A DNA stretch of 64,000 nt from contig CAZMNW010000025.1 of NCBI GenBank assembly GCA_964567755.1, positions 189,855 to 253,854 of the forward strand, given 5' to 3'. Below the pieces are notes generated by a model. That model had not been told where the DNA came from. It saw only the letters and a list, made by a program, of their open reading frames with translations, and ran no database searches. This DNA comes from DASRJW01 sp964567755 (lineage in GTDB: Bacteria; Krumholzibacteriota; Krumholzibacteriia; G020349025). Positions within the stretch are counted from its first letter, which is position 1; each line of letters begins with the position of its first letter. Both the position numbers and the translations under genes were made by a program. This document shows, one piece after another, positions 52,989-62,908 of this stretch.

Positions 52989-53313
52989 CACACCACCACC
53001 GTTTCTGCATGAATCCGCGCGGTTCCTTCGCAGGGCCGTCGCACTCACGCGGTCGCTTCGTCGGACCAGCCGACCTTGATCGCCAATCTCCCAGGGCGCG
53101 TCGGTTCGGAATGGCGAGCTAAACGCAGTCAATATAAGGGCGCAGGGAATCGCCGCGCAACGGGCCATGGCCTCCGAACCGGCTCAGGAGCTGGGGCGCT
53201 CGGAAGAGGCACTGGCGGGGAGGTCCGGATTGGAGCCTGGCCCACGCGGCGCCGCGCGGCGCTGGCCGTCCGCACTCACTTTCTCTCGTAGGCGGAGCGG
53301 GGGGATTTGGTTC
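52989..53313. other. Intergenic region, 325 bp, upstream of the Exb/TonB operon
   Basis: Lies between the TPR-gene start and the stop of the esterase gene (both minus strand). Holds the promoter candidate at 53131-53160 and GGTGGTG (52990-52996) as the ribosome site. No ORF with coding character is seen. Confidence 0.55.
53131..53160 (-). promoter_or_regulatory. Candidate promoter of the TPR-STAS-Exb-TonB operon
   Basis: On the minus strand, TTGCGC (53160-53155), 18-bp spacer, TATATT (53136-53131); a second TTGACT follows immediately. About 140 bp before the TPR start. The -35 is weak, the -10 fair. Confidence 0.35.
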
Positions 53314-54384
53314 CTATTTTCGCCGTCGCGGGGTGCGCGGCCGGAGCGCGCGGCTCATGAGCGGCAAGGAGCGATCGAGCCGGTAGCTCGTGTTCATGTG
53401 CCCGTCGCCAAATTCCTCGTACACGTGACGGATGCGCCGAAGTCGCAGCTGCGCATGCATCCGCCGCGCTCCCCAGAGCAACCCGAACTCGTCGCGAGTC
53501 CCGCAATCGAGGAAGAAAAACCGCATGCGGCGTAGCGCTCGCGCATGTTGCGCCAGCATCCGCAGCGGATCGTGGCGAAGCCAACGCTCCCAGACTCGCC
53601 GGTCCAGCTCCCCCGTCTCCAAGTCCATCGGCCATGCGATCCCGAGAGGGGCACCAGCGCGTGGGGAATAGCAGGCGGACATCGCCAGAATGTTCATGGC
53701 ATCGAACTGCGCCTGGGTCTTGCGTCGCGCGGCTTCGAAGTCGCGCACGAAACGCCTGACACCGCCGCTCGCGTCCACCTGACGCAAGAACTTGGGGAAA
53801 TCGGGGAAGTAGCAATACTCGAAACCCATGTCGCCGCTGTGACACGCCACGGCGCCGAACACGTCCGGATGCTGCATGGCCAACGTCAACGCACCATAGC
53901 CGCCGCTCGACTTGCCGAAGATGCCGCGATGGTCGCTTCCGCCCAGCGTGCGCAAATGCCGATCCACCCATGGGACGAGCTCGTGAATCAAATGATCCGC
54001 GTAGCGCCCCGTGGCCGTCGAGTTGCGATACTGGCTGCCGCCCCAACGTGTGAAGCAATCGGGCATGACGACGATCGTCGGCGCCATGGCACCTGTTCCA
54101 TGCAAGCGATCGAGTCGTTCGTCGAGCGCTTCGCCCCACGCCGCGGCGTTGAGCCACGATCGTCCGCAGCCGGCGAATCCCGCCAGCGCGAAGAGCACTG
54201 GATATCGGCGCGTGGAGCTCTCGTATCCGGGCGGCAGATAGATCGGCACCTGACGCACGCTCGGGTCGCCGAGCCGGTTCCCGCGCAGAACGCGACTGTC
54301 GAACCGAATGCGTACCACGGTGCCACAAGGCGGCATGATCGTTTGCCGAGTGCCTCTGCTGCGCTGCAATGCCGGTGCCTCCAC
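53314..54384 (-). CDS. Esterase D / putative esterase family alpha/beta hydrolase
   Basis: 356 residues from GTG 54384 (AGGAT seven bases upstream; an ATG at 54336 is an alternative). Alpha/beta hydrolase of the esterase (PF00756-like) family: 'VPIYLPPGYESSTRRYPVLFALAG' opens the fold, the nucleophile is in 'GIFGKSSGGYGALTLAM' (G-x-S-x-G), then 'AVACHSGDMGFEY', and the acid and base in 'CGTRDEFGL' and 'GHMNTSYRLDRS'. No signal peptide; the very N-terminus is Arg-rich. Substrates for the family include S-formylglutathione, feruloyl esters and siderophores; the one here is not determinable. Confidence 0.87.
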   Translation of the reverse strand: MEAPALQRSRGTRQTIMPPCGTVVRIRFDSRVLRGNRLGDPSVRQVPIYLPPGYESSTRRYPVLFALAGFAGCGRSWLNAAAWGEALDERLDRLHGTGAMAPTIVVMPDCFTRWGGSQYRNSTATGRYADHLIHELVPWVDRHLRTLGGSDHRGIFGKSSGGYGALTLAMQHPDVFGAVACHSGDMGFEYCYFPDFPKFLRQVDASGGVRRFVRDFEAARRKTQAQFDAMNILAMSACYSPRAGAPLGIAWPMDLETGELDRRVWERWLRHDPLRMLAQHARALRRMRFFFLDCGTRDEFGLLWGARRMHAQLRLRRIRHVYEEFGDGHMNTSYRLDRSLPLMSRALRPRTPRRRK

Positions 54385-54499
54385 GGGCCGATCCTATGGC
54401 TTTGAGGCTCGGAGTCGCAACGCCCAAACCAATGTGGCCGGGACCCGGTGCGACCGCAAGTTATGCTAAGCTTCCCTCTTCGCTGCCACTGCATGGGAG

Positions 54500-56395
<1,896 letters not shown>

Positions 56396-56604
56396 TCCCA
56401 TCTGGGAATGACGAGCCGCAGGACTTGCCGCATCGCAGCGTTACGATCGCAGACATCGCGCAGTTCGACGCACACCGCGCTGAATCTTCTCGCCGCTTCG
56501 CGATCGGCCTGTTATGATGTGCGCGCTTCCCCGCTGATCATGACTGCAACGACGAGCGCGCCGAATGCGCGCACGGATCCGCCCTGGTGGACGAGGAGTG
56601 TGGT

Positions 56605-57225
56605 ATGCCCGAAGTGAGAGCGGTCCTCTTCGATCTGGATGGCGTCTTGGTCAACAGCTGTGAAGCGTGGTTTCAGCTGCTGAACCTGGCGACGCGACAT
56701 TTCTGCACGCCCGATATCGGCCGCGCGCGGTTCGATCAGAGCTGGGGACAGGGAATCGATGCCGACGTGCGCGAGTTCTTCCCCGGCTGCGCCGCCCAGG
56801 AGGTCGCACGCTTCTACGAGGATCATCTGCTCGATTTCGACACCGCGATGCAAGTGCAGCCGGGCGCACGCGCGCTCTTGTGCCGGCTGCGCGACGCCGA
56901 CATCCACCGTGGCGTCGTCACCAACACACCCACACCCCTTGCACGCGACGTCCTCGCCTGGGCCGGTCTCATCGGCCTCGTCGACACGACGGCGGGCGCA
57001 TCGGCGGCGGCCCATTGTAAGCCCGCACCGGATCTCATCCTTCAGGCCTGCCAGGACCTGCAAGTCGACCCGCGACTGTCGCTGGTGGTGGGGGACTCGC
57101 GTTTCGATGCCGAGGCCGCGGCCGCAGCGCGGGCGCAGTTCCTTGGCTTCCGCTTGGCGCAGGGACCGGCGGTGCAAGAGCTGGCGGCGGTCACAGAATT
57201 CGTGCTGGTGCGGCCGCGGCACTGA
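56605..57225 (+). CDS. HAD-family hydrolase, phosphoglycolate-phosphatase-like
   Basis: 206 residues from ATG 56605, nine bases after GAGGAG. HAD motif I 'VLFDLDGVL' (D10 nucleophile, D12 acid/base), motif II Thr in 'GVVTNTPTPLA', motif III Lys in 'AHCKPAPDL', and motif IV 'VVGDSRFDAEAAAAARAQFLGF'. A helical cap lies between motifs I and II, as in phosphoglycolate phosphatases and beta-phosphoglucomutases. The last 35 bp overlap the convergent symporter gene. The substrate is unknown. Confidence 0.91.
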   Translation: MPEVRAVLFDLDGVLVNSCEAWFQLLNLATRHFCTPDIGRARFDQSWGQGIDADVREFFPGCAAQEVARFYEDHLLDFDTAMQVQPGARALLCRLRDADIHRGVVTNTPTPLARDVLAWAGLIGLVDTTAGASAAAHCKPAPDLILQACQDLQVDPRLSLVVGDSRFDAEAAAAARAQFLGFRLAQGPAVQELAAVTEFVLVRPRH

Positions 57226-58684
57226 GTTCGGGACGTGCGGGCTCTGGCACCCGTTTCACCATCAGCGAGATCAGCGTGCCGAAGACGAAAGTGAGCGGTG
57301 CGCTGATGGCGGCAAACCACACGCCTGGGATCTTCCAAGGTCCGAGGCGCGTCAGCAGCAACAATCCGCCGGCGGCAATGCAGGCGCCCCAGAAAGCGCC
57401 GTGGCCGTTGGCGCGCGGCGACCACATGCCGAGCAGGAACAACCCCAGCACCGGGCCGACGAAGTACGACGTGTAGGTGGCGAGGAACGTCAACAACGAT
57501 TGCCCCTTGCCGGCGACGTAGAATGCCGAGACGATGCCGATCGCCCCGGAAAACACCACGAGCAGTCGCGCCATGCGCAAGTAGTGCGTTTCCGTGGCGT
57601 TGCGCTTGAAATAACGCCGGTAGAAATCGACGACCAGGCAGGTCGAGAACGAATGCATGGCGGAGTCGCAGGACGACATCGCGGCGGCGAAGATCGCCGC
57701 AGCCAACAAGCCGGCGACCGCCGGGGGTAGTTCGTTGGCGATGAAAATGGGCAGGATGCGATCGGGCTGCACGTCCAGAGGCAAGTGCCCGGGCGCCGCC
57801 TGATAGAAGGCGTAGAGGAACACTCCGAGCAGCAACGTGCCGCCGACACCGATGAACCCCGCAGCCCAGGCGAGCATGGCGGCGCGGCGCGACGCGCGCA
57901 CATCGGCGCAGGCGAGATAGCGCTGCACGGATTGCTGGTTGGTGCCGGCGACTGCGAATGCCAGCATGCCGTAGGCAAGGATCGCCGTCGGCAGGGCGCG
58001 GATCGACTGTGGGTTCCACGACAGGTCGAGGAGCGTCCAGCGGCCGCCGGCGCGCGCCGTGTCGATGATCTGGGTCAACCCGCCGTCCACTTCGCCCCTC
58101 ACGACGAGGAGACAGGCACCGATCCCGAGCATGACGACGCCCCACTGCAACACGTCGGTCCACACGACCGCCGCCAGACCCCCCGCGACCGTGTAGATCA
58201 CCGCCACCACACCGACGATACAGATCGACACCGGCAACGACAGGTCGGATACCTCGGCGACGACGAGGGCGGCGCCGTAGAGCAGCGCGCCGAGCCGTAC
58301 GACGACGAAGAGGATGAAATAGATCGACGCCAGCGACCGCGTCTTGGCGTCGAAACGCATTTCGAGCCATTCATACGCCGTGGTGAGATCGAGACGCGCG
58401 AACAGCGGCAGGAAAAAAGTGCAGACCAGCAGATACCCGATCAGGTCACCGAGCTGCAGCTGCAACCACAGGAAGCCGTGGCCGTAACCTTCGCCCGGTC
58501 CCCCGAGCAGTGAGGCCGCCGAGAACGCGGTGGCAATGATGGAAATTCCGAGCGCCCACCACGGCAGGCGTCGCGAACCACGAAAGAACTCGTCGGTTCC
58601 GCTCTGCTTGCGGCTCGTGAGCCAGCCGATGAGGAACACCGCGCCGGCGTAGAGGAGAACGACGCCCCACCCGAGTCCGTGCAT
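57191..58684 (-). CDS. Sodium:solute symporter, SSS family
   Basis: 497 residues from ATG 58684 behind GGGGAGG. About 13 transmembrane segments. SSS marks: 'DEFFRGSRRLPWWALGISIIATAFSA' (residues 31-56), 'TAYEWLEMRF', 'VAVIYTVAGGLAAVVWTDVLQWGVVM' with the Na-site region, and 'AGTNQQSVQRYLACAD' (the Q-Q-x-x-x-Q-R-Y loop typical of the family). A permease for sugars, amino acids or organic acids driven by Na+. Overlaps the HAD gene at its 3' end by 35 bp. Confidence 0.92.
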   Translation of the reverse strand: MHGLGWGVVLLYAGAVFLIGWLTSRKQSGTDEFFRGSRRLPWWALGISIIATAFSAASLLGGPGEGYGHGFLWLQLQLGDLIGYLLVCTFFLPLFARLDLTTAYEWLEMRFDAKTRSLASIYFILFVVVRLGALLYGAALVVAEVSDLSLPVSICIVGVVAVIYTVAGGLAAVVWTDVLQWGVVMLGIGACLLVVRGEVDGGLTQIIDTARAGGRWTLLDLSWNPQSIRALPTAILAYGMLAFAVAGTNQQSVQRYLACADVRASRRAAMLAWAAGFIGVGGTLLLGVFLYAFYQAAPGHLPLDVQPDRILPIFIANELPPAVAGLLAAAIFAAAMSSCDSAMHSFSTCLVVDFYRRYFKRNATETHYLRMARLLVVFSGAIGIVSAFYVAGKGQSLLTFLATYTSYFVGPVLGLFLLGMWSPRANGHGAFWGACIAAGGLLLLTRLGPWKIPGVWFAAISAPLTFVFGTLISLMVKRVPEPARPELSAAAAPARIL

Positions 58685-58905
58685 CCCGCCTCCCCTTCCC
58701 GTGCAGGCCAGGGTCTCTCACCCGCAGGCGTTCGGCAAGCAACAAGAGCGCCGAACCAACCAGATGGGTGTCTGGCTCCCCTCTCCGCGGGGATCGCATC
58801 CAGCTCGATGCACCAGCCGGGCTTGGCGCACGAATTCGCCCGCCCCCGGACCTCACCACATGCTATGTTGCCGCCGTTCGTCGTTTCGCCGCAGGAGGAC
58901 CCGCG

Positions 58906-59469
58906 ATGCCCGCATCCCGACCGGCGCTGCGCCTCGTCCGAGCATCCGATTTTTCGAATGACGGCTCGGCCGCCCTGCATAAGCTCTTCAATGGCAGCAT
59001 CCGGCATGGCGGCACGATCGGCTTCCAGAAACCCATGAGCCGCAAGGGCGCCGACCATTACTTCGGCAGCCTGCAGCAGGGCATCACCGACGGCGACGTG
59101 ATCGCGGTCGTGGCCGGAGGCAAGCCCCTCGACGCTTTCGGCCTCATCCGGCGCGATCCGAACGACGAACTGCGGCGTCACTGTTGGGAAATGGGACGCG
59201 TCATGGTGCGCCACGAAATGCAGCGGCACGGCCTCGGCGCCGCGATCGTCCAGCGCTTGCTCGCCGAAGCCAAGCGCCGCAAGGTGGAGATCGTCTGGCT
59301 CGACGTCCGGCTCACCAACGTGGCGGCCATCGAGATGTTCCAGAAGCTCGGTTTCCGCACTTGGGGGATCTTCCCGAACAACATCAAGGATGGGCGGACG
59401 TACGTCGACGTCATCTATATGGCCTGCGATCTCCGGCACACCTACCGGCCGCTGCGCGACCTGCCCTGA
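58906..59469 (+). CDS. GNAT-family N-acetyltransferase
   Basis: 187 residues from ATG 58906, seven bases after AGGAGG. GCN5-type fold: acetyl-CoA loop 'VRHEMQRHGLGAAIVQRLLAEA' (about 102-123, the R-x-x-G-x-G/A motif), then 'VEIVWLDVRLTNVAAIEMFQKLGFRTWGIF', the family beta-5/alpha-4 signature, and a final 'YVDVIYMACDL'. No substrate clue; the enzyme may acetylate a protein, amino acid or small amine. It is a single gene between the symporter and the protease. Confidence 0.89.
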   Translation: MPASRPALRLVRASDFSNDGSAALHKLFNGSIRHGGTIGFQKPMSRKGADHYFGSLQQGITDGDVIAVVAGGKPLDAFGLIRRDPNDELRRHCWEMGRVMVRHEMQRHGLGAAIVQRLLAEAKRRKVEIVWLDVRLTNVAAIEMFQKLGFRTWGIFPNNIKDGRTYVDVIYMACDLRHTYRPLRDLP

Positions 59470-59575
59470 ATCGCGTACCCCCTTGCTCCTAGTAGCCGCG
59501 CTCGGCGACAATCCAGAGCCTCGAGACCACGATGCTCGGTCGCTCGCGGTTCTCGCCCTTGGGGAGATGTGTCGG

Positions 59576-60754
59576 ATGCGCCTACTCCACGTTGCGCTCA
59601 CCGTGGCATTCCTCGTCGCCGCGGCATGCGCCTCCGATGACACGCGCGAGACCTCGGACTCCGCGCCCGCCAGCGACCGCGCGCATGTCGACGAAGCTGC
59701 CACGGAGACCCCGGCGCCCGCGCTCAACAGCCCACCGGGTTCCACGAAACCCGTGGCCGATGACGAACTGGCGCTACCCGCCGGTTTGCTCGAAGACGAG
59801 CGCAACACCATCGCCGTCTTCCGAAGCGTGTCGCGCGCCGTCGTCTTCATCACCTCGAAAGAGCGGCGCCAGGATCTCTTCACGCTCAACATTCTGGAAA
59901 TCCCCGTCGGCACCGGTTCGGGCTTCGTCTGGGATCGCAAGGGCCACGTCGTGACCAACTTCCACGTGGTGGCGAGCGGCACCGAGTTCTCCGTGACCTT
60001 GGCCGATGGCTCGGTGCACGATGCTGAGGTCGTCGGCGCCGAACCGAACAAGGACCTGGCGGTGCTGCGCATCAGAGCCCCAACGAGCGCGCTCACTCCC
60101 GTCGAGCCCGGAGACTCGGGCCACCTCGTCGTCGGCCAGAAGGTGCTCGCCATCGGCAACCCGTTCGGTCTCGACCAGACGCTCACCACGGGCGTCATCA
60201 GCGCCCTCGGACGCGAGATCAAGTCGGTCGCCGGCACCAACATTCACGACGTCATTCAGACCGACGCCTCGATCAACCCCGGAAACTCGGGTGGGCCGCT
60301 GCTCGACTCGGGAGGACGGCTGATCGGCGTCAATACCTCGATCATCTCGCAGGTGGGCCAGAGCGCCGGCATCGGTTTCGCCGTGCCCGTGAACACCGTG
60401 ATGCAGATCGTGCCGCAACTCATCGAGTATGGCGGCGTCAAGCGCGCCGGTTTCGGGGTCGAGATCGTGCCTGAGAACCAAGCGCGCGCCTGGCGCCTGC
60501 GCGGCGTCGCCATCTGGCTCGTGAGGGAGGGCAGTGCCGCCGAGCGTGCCGGCATGCAGTCGGCGCGCCGGGATCGCGCCGGCCGCATCTATCTCGATGT
60601 CATCACTGGCATCGATGGCGACCCCATCGAGAACTACGGCGACATGGTCGACGCGCTCGACCGCCACGAGCCCAGCGACCGGGTCAAGGTGAAGTTCGTG
60701 CGCGACGGAAGCGAGCAAGTGGTCGACGTCGTGCTGCAAGAGATCGGGCCTTGA
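59576..60754 (+). CDS. HtrA/DegP-type trypsin-like protease with PDZ, probable lipoprotein
   Basis: 392 residues from ATG 59576, nine bases after GGGGAG. N-terminus 'LTVAFLVAAACASDD' resembles a lipobox with C18 as the lipidated residue. A Pro/Glu/Ala-rich linker follows. Catalytic triad: H130 in 'VVTNFHVVASG', D160 in 'NKDLAVLRIR', S238 in 'NPGNSGGPLLDSGGR'. One PDZ domain is at the C-terminus ('GVEIVPENQARAW' through 'VITGIDGDPIENYGDMVDAL'). Envelope protein quality control. The order protease-PDZ and single PDZ match DegS/HtrA2-type members. Confidence 0.92.
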   Translation: MRLLHVALTVAFLVAAACASDDTRETSDSAPASDRAHVDEAATETPAPALNSPPGSTKPVADDELALPAGLLEDERNTIAVFRSVSRAVVFITSKERRQDLFTLNILEIPVGTGSGFVWDRKGHVVTNFHVVASGTEFSVTLADGSVHDAEVVGAEPNKDLAVLRIRAPTSALTPVEPGDSGHLVVGQKVLAIGNPFGLDQTLTTGVISALGREIKSVAGTNIHDVIQTDASINPGNSGGPLLDSGGRLIGVNTSIISQVGQSAGIGFAVPVNTVMQIVPQLIEYGGVKRAGFGVEIVPENQARAWRLRGVAIWLVREGSAAERAGMQSARRDRAGRIYLDVITGIDGDPIENYGDMVDALDRHEPSDRVKVKFVRDGSEQVVDVVLQEIGP

Positions 60755-60822
60755 GGGGGATGGTTTCGTTCCGACATCGGCACGCCGATCCTCGGTGCGC
60801 CAGTAACGCGTGGAGGGTGTCC

Positions 60823-61566
60823 ATGATGCGCCGCTTTGCCTTGCTCTCCGTGGTGATGGCCGCATGGGCGTCACTGCATGTGCCTTTGGTCAACGCCGAG
60901 ATGGTCACCTTGGCTGCAGTCAAGGACAACACCTTGTACCAGAACTCCACGGGCCAGCTCAGCAACGGTGCGGGCCTGCATTTCTTCGCCGGCAAGACCA
61001 CCACGACGATCCCGGCCGACCAGCGCGTGCGCCGCGGTCTCATCGCCTTCGATGTCTCGTCCATCCCCGCCGGCTCGACGATCACGAGCGTGAGCCTCAC
61101 GCTCCACATGTCACGCACGACCAGCGGCGCGCAGAACATCCAGATGCGCCGCGTGCTCGCCGACTGGGGGGAGGGCTCGTCGGGGGCCGGACGCGGCGAG
61201 GGCGGCGGCGCGGCTTCGACCACGAACGACGCCACCTGGGTGCATCGCTTCTTCAACACCGCCAGCTGGACCACTCCAGGCGGGGATTTCGCCACCACCG
61301 TGAGTGCCACGACCTCGGTCAACCAGATCGCCAACTACATCTGGTCGGGCAGCGGCCTGGTGGCCGATGTGCAGGCGTGGGTGGATGGGACGGCATCAAA
61401 CTTCGGCTGGATCCTGCTCGGCAACGAGGTGCCGATCGCCACCGCGAAGCGCTTCGACTCGAGCGAGAACACCACCGTTGCCTTCCGGCCACAGCTCGAC
61501 GTCCTGTACATGGGCACGGCCGTCGAAGCCCACACCTGGAGTGTCATCAAGGGTCTCTATCGTTGA
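60823..61566 (+). CDS. Exported DNRLRE-domain-like protein
   Basis: 247 residues from ATG 60823, six bases after GGAGG. Signal peptide 'RRFALLSVVMAAWASLHVPLVNA' (to about 25). The body matches the DNRLRE/CBM96-like jelly-roll layout: 'VTLAAVKDNTLYQNSTGQLSNGAG' near the N-terminus, 'RRGLIAFDVSSIPAGSTITSVSLTLHM', 'TNDATWVHRFF', 'DVQAWVDGTASNFGWILLGNE' and 'FRPQLDVLY' (each in turn). Domains of this type bind surface polysaccharides or serve as structural modules in secreted proteins. No catalytic site; extracellular or periplasmic. Confidence 0.8.
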   Translation: MMRRFALLSVVMAAWASLHVPLVNAEMVTLAAVKDNTLYQNSTGQLSNGAGLHFFAGKTTTTIPADQRVRRGLIAFDVSSIPAGSTITSVSLTLHMSRTTSGAQNIQMRRVLADWGEGSSGAGRGEGGGAASTTNDATWVHRFFNTASWTTPGGDFATTVSATTSVNQIANYIWSGSGLVADVQAWVDGTASNFGWILLGNEVPIATAKRFDSSENTTVAFRPQLDVLYMGTAVEAHTWSVIKGLYR

Positions 61567-61729
61567 CGGCCGCCGGCGAGACCACCATCGCAAGAAGCAA
61601 TCGCGATGTCTGGACACCCGGGGTTCGCTGCGCCCGCATGCGACTCCACACGCTGCGCCTAGATATTTCCCGGACACGGTGTAGTGCTTGCACGATGCCT
61701 CTTGGCGACCGAGGTCGAGGGAGGCTTCC

Positions 61730-62269
61730 ATGCGGCGCACCGTCGTCAACGCGACATTGCTCGTGGCAGGACTCCTGCTCGCGACGGCACGCGACCGCGA
61801 CGTGCATGCCGATCCCGCCCGGCCGCTGCAGCTCGGATTCCTCTTCGAGCACCGTTTCGACGCCGACCTGGACGCGTTGCAACGCCATGCCGCCTGGCTC
61901 AGCGAATACGATCTGCTCGTTGCCTTGTATCTCGAGCGCGTGTCGGCGCGCAGCCTCGACGAGATCATCGCCTGGCGTCGGGAAGGAAGCTCCTGGGACG
62001 CGATCACGCGCCGATGCGGCCTGGCGAGCGAGATCTACCGTCTCGCGCTGCCGGCTGCGCTCGCTCTGCGCGGCCCGTATGCGCGTCCGTATGCCACCTG
62101 GCGCCAAGACCCTGGCGCCGATCTCCGTCTGACGGATGAGGAAGTGCGCGAGCTGGTGCTCCTGCGCACGCTCCGTGATCACTGCCGTCTCACCGCCGAG
62201 GACGTCGTCCGCCGCCGCACCGCGGGCCAGAGCCCACGCAGCATCGCCACCGCCGCCGGCGCGAACTGA
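61730..62269 (+). CDS. Exported protein of unknown function
   Basis: 179 residues from ATG 61730, five bases after GGGAGG. Signal peptide 'RRTVVNATLLVAGLLLATA' (about 2-21, cleavage near 'VHADP'). The mature part is mostly helical and Arg/Leu/Ala-rich. It includes 'EYDLLVALYLERVSARSLDEII', 'REGSSWDAITRRCGL', and a second similar block 'LRLTDEEVRELVLLRTLRDHC ... VRRRTAGQSPRSIA'. The two helix-turn blocks look like an internal repeat (R-x-x-G-x-S-W/P-x-x-I). No family is recognised. Confidence 0.68.
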   Translation: MRRTVVNATLLVAGLLLATARDRDVHADPARPLQLGFLFEHRFDADLDALQRHAAWLSEYDLLVALYLERVSARSLDEIIAWRREGSSWDAITRRCGLASEIYRLALPAALALRGPYARPYATWRQDPGADLRLTDEEVRELVLLRTLRDHCRLTAEDVVRRRTAGQSPRSIATAAGAN

Positions 62270-62360
62270 AATCGATCCTCACGGCCCGTCGAGCAGTGGA
62301 CGCGCTGAAACGTGGGTGCGGCGAACACAAAGCTGAAGCGCTGAAGCACACTTCATCCAA

Positions 62361-62689
62361 TCATCCATCAAAGGACGAGGAATGCTCGTGCGATGACAGC
62401 GTCCTGTAGTCCCGAATAATGGCCCAATGACACCTGAATCCCCGTAGAGCAGGCGTGTGTACTCGCCGGGCGCGAGGTAAGGAAAACGGAAGGCCCCCGT
62501 TCGCGTCCGTGGTCACCAGCTTTTGTCCTCCTTCGAGGTCACGGTGACCGTGGCCCCGGGAAGCGGCGCACCGTCTGCGTCGGTGACCGTACCGGTGATG
62601 GAGCCTGTGGTGACCTGTTGGCATCGCGAGGGCGAGGCCAGCGACAAGATCAGGATCAGTGCGATTGCAAGGAAGCACATGGGATTCAT
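62361..62689 (-). pseudogene. Frameshifted fragment of a carboxypeptidase-regulatory-like / TonB-receptor N-terminus
   Basis: Begins at ATG 62689 behind GAAGGGAT with a signal peptide ('FLAIALILILSLASPSRC') and a CarboxypepD_reg/plug-entry domain 'GSITGTVTDADGAPLPGATV'. The frame then breaks: after 'TVTSKE' the homologous continuation 'GGQKLVTTDANG' is in the next frame, and 'GAFRFPYLAPGEYT' is back in the first frame across a run of five G. Beyond that no homology continues. The domain normally opens SusC/TonB-dependent receptors of 800-1100 residues; the rest is absent. True decay or sequence errors at homopolymers remain possible, but the missing barrel indicates a remnant. Confidence 0.78.
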
Positions 62690-62908
62690 GATGGATCCCT
62701 TCCGTGGTTGAGTCGACAAGCCAACCTGTCGACCGAGAACGAGATACTTCTCGCGTGAAGTGACGGTACGACCTCGATCAGCGACCCCACTCGAGTTCCT
62801 GCGCCGGCGCGTTGCCATTAAGCCAAAGGCTGCGAAGACTTGCTCGAGCGCCATCCGTTCCTTCGCGTTGGCGGCCGGCCTCGCCGTCGCTCGGGCGGGT
62901 ACTTGCCT

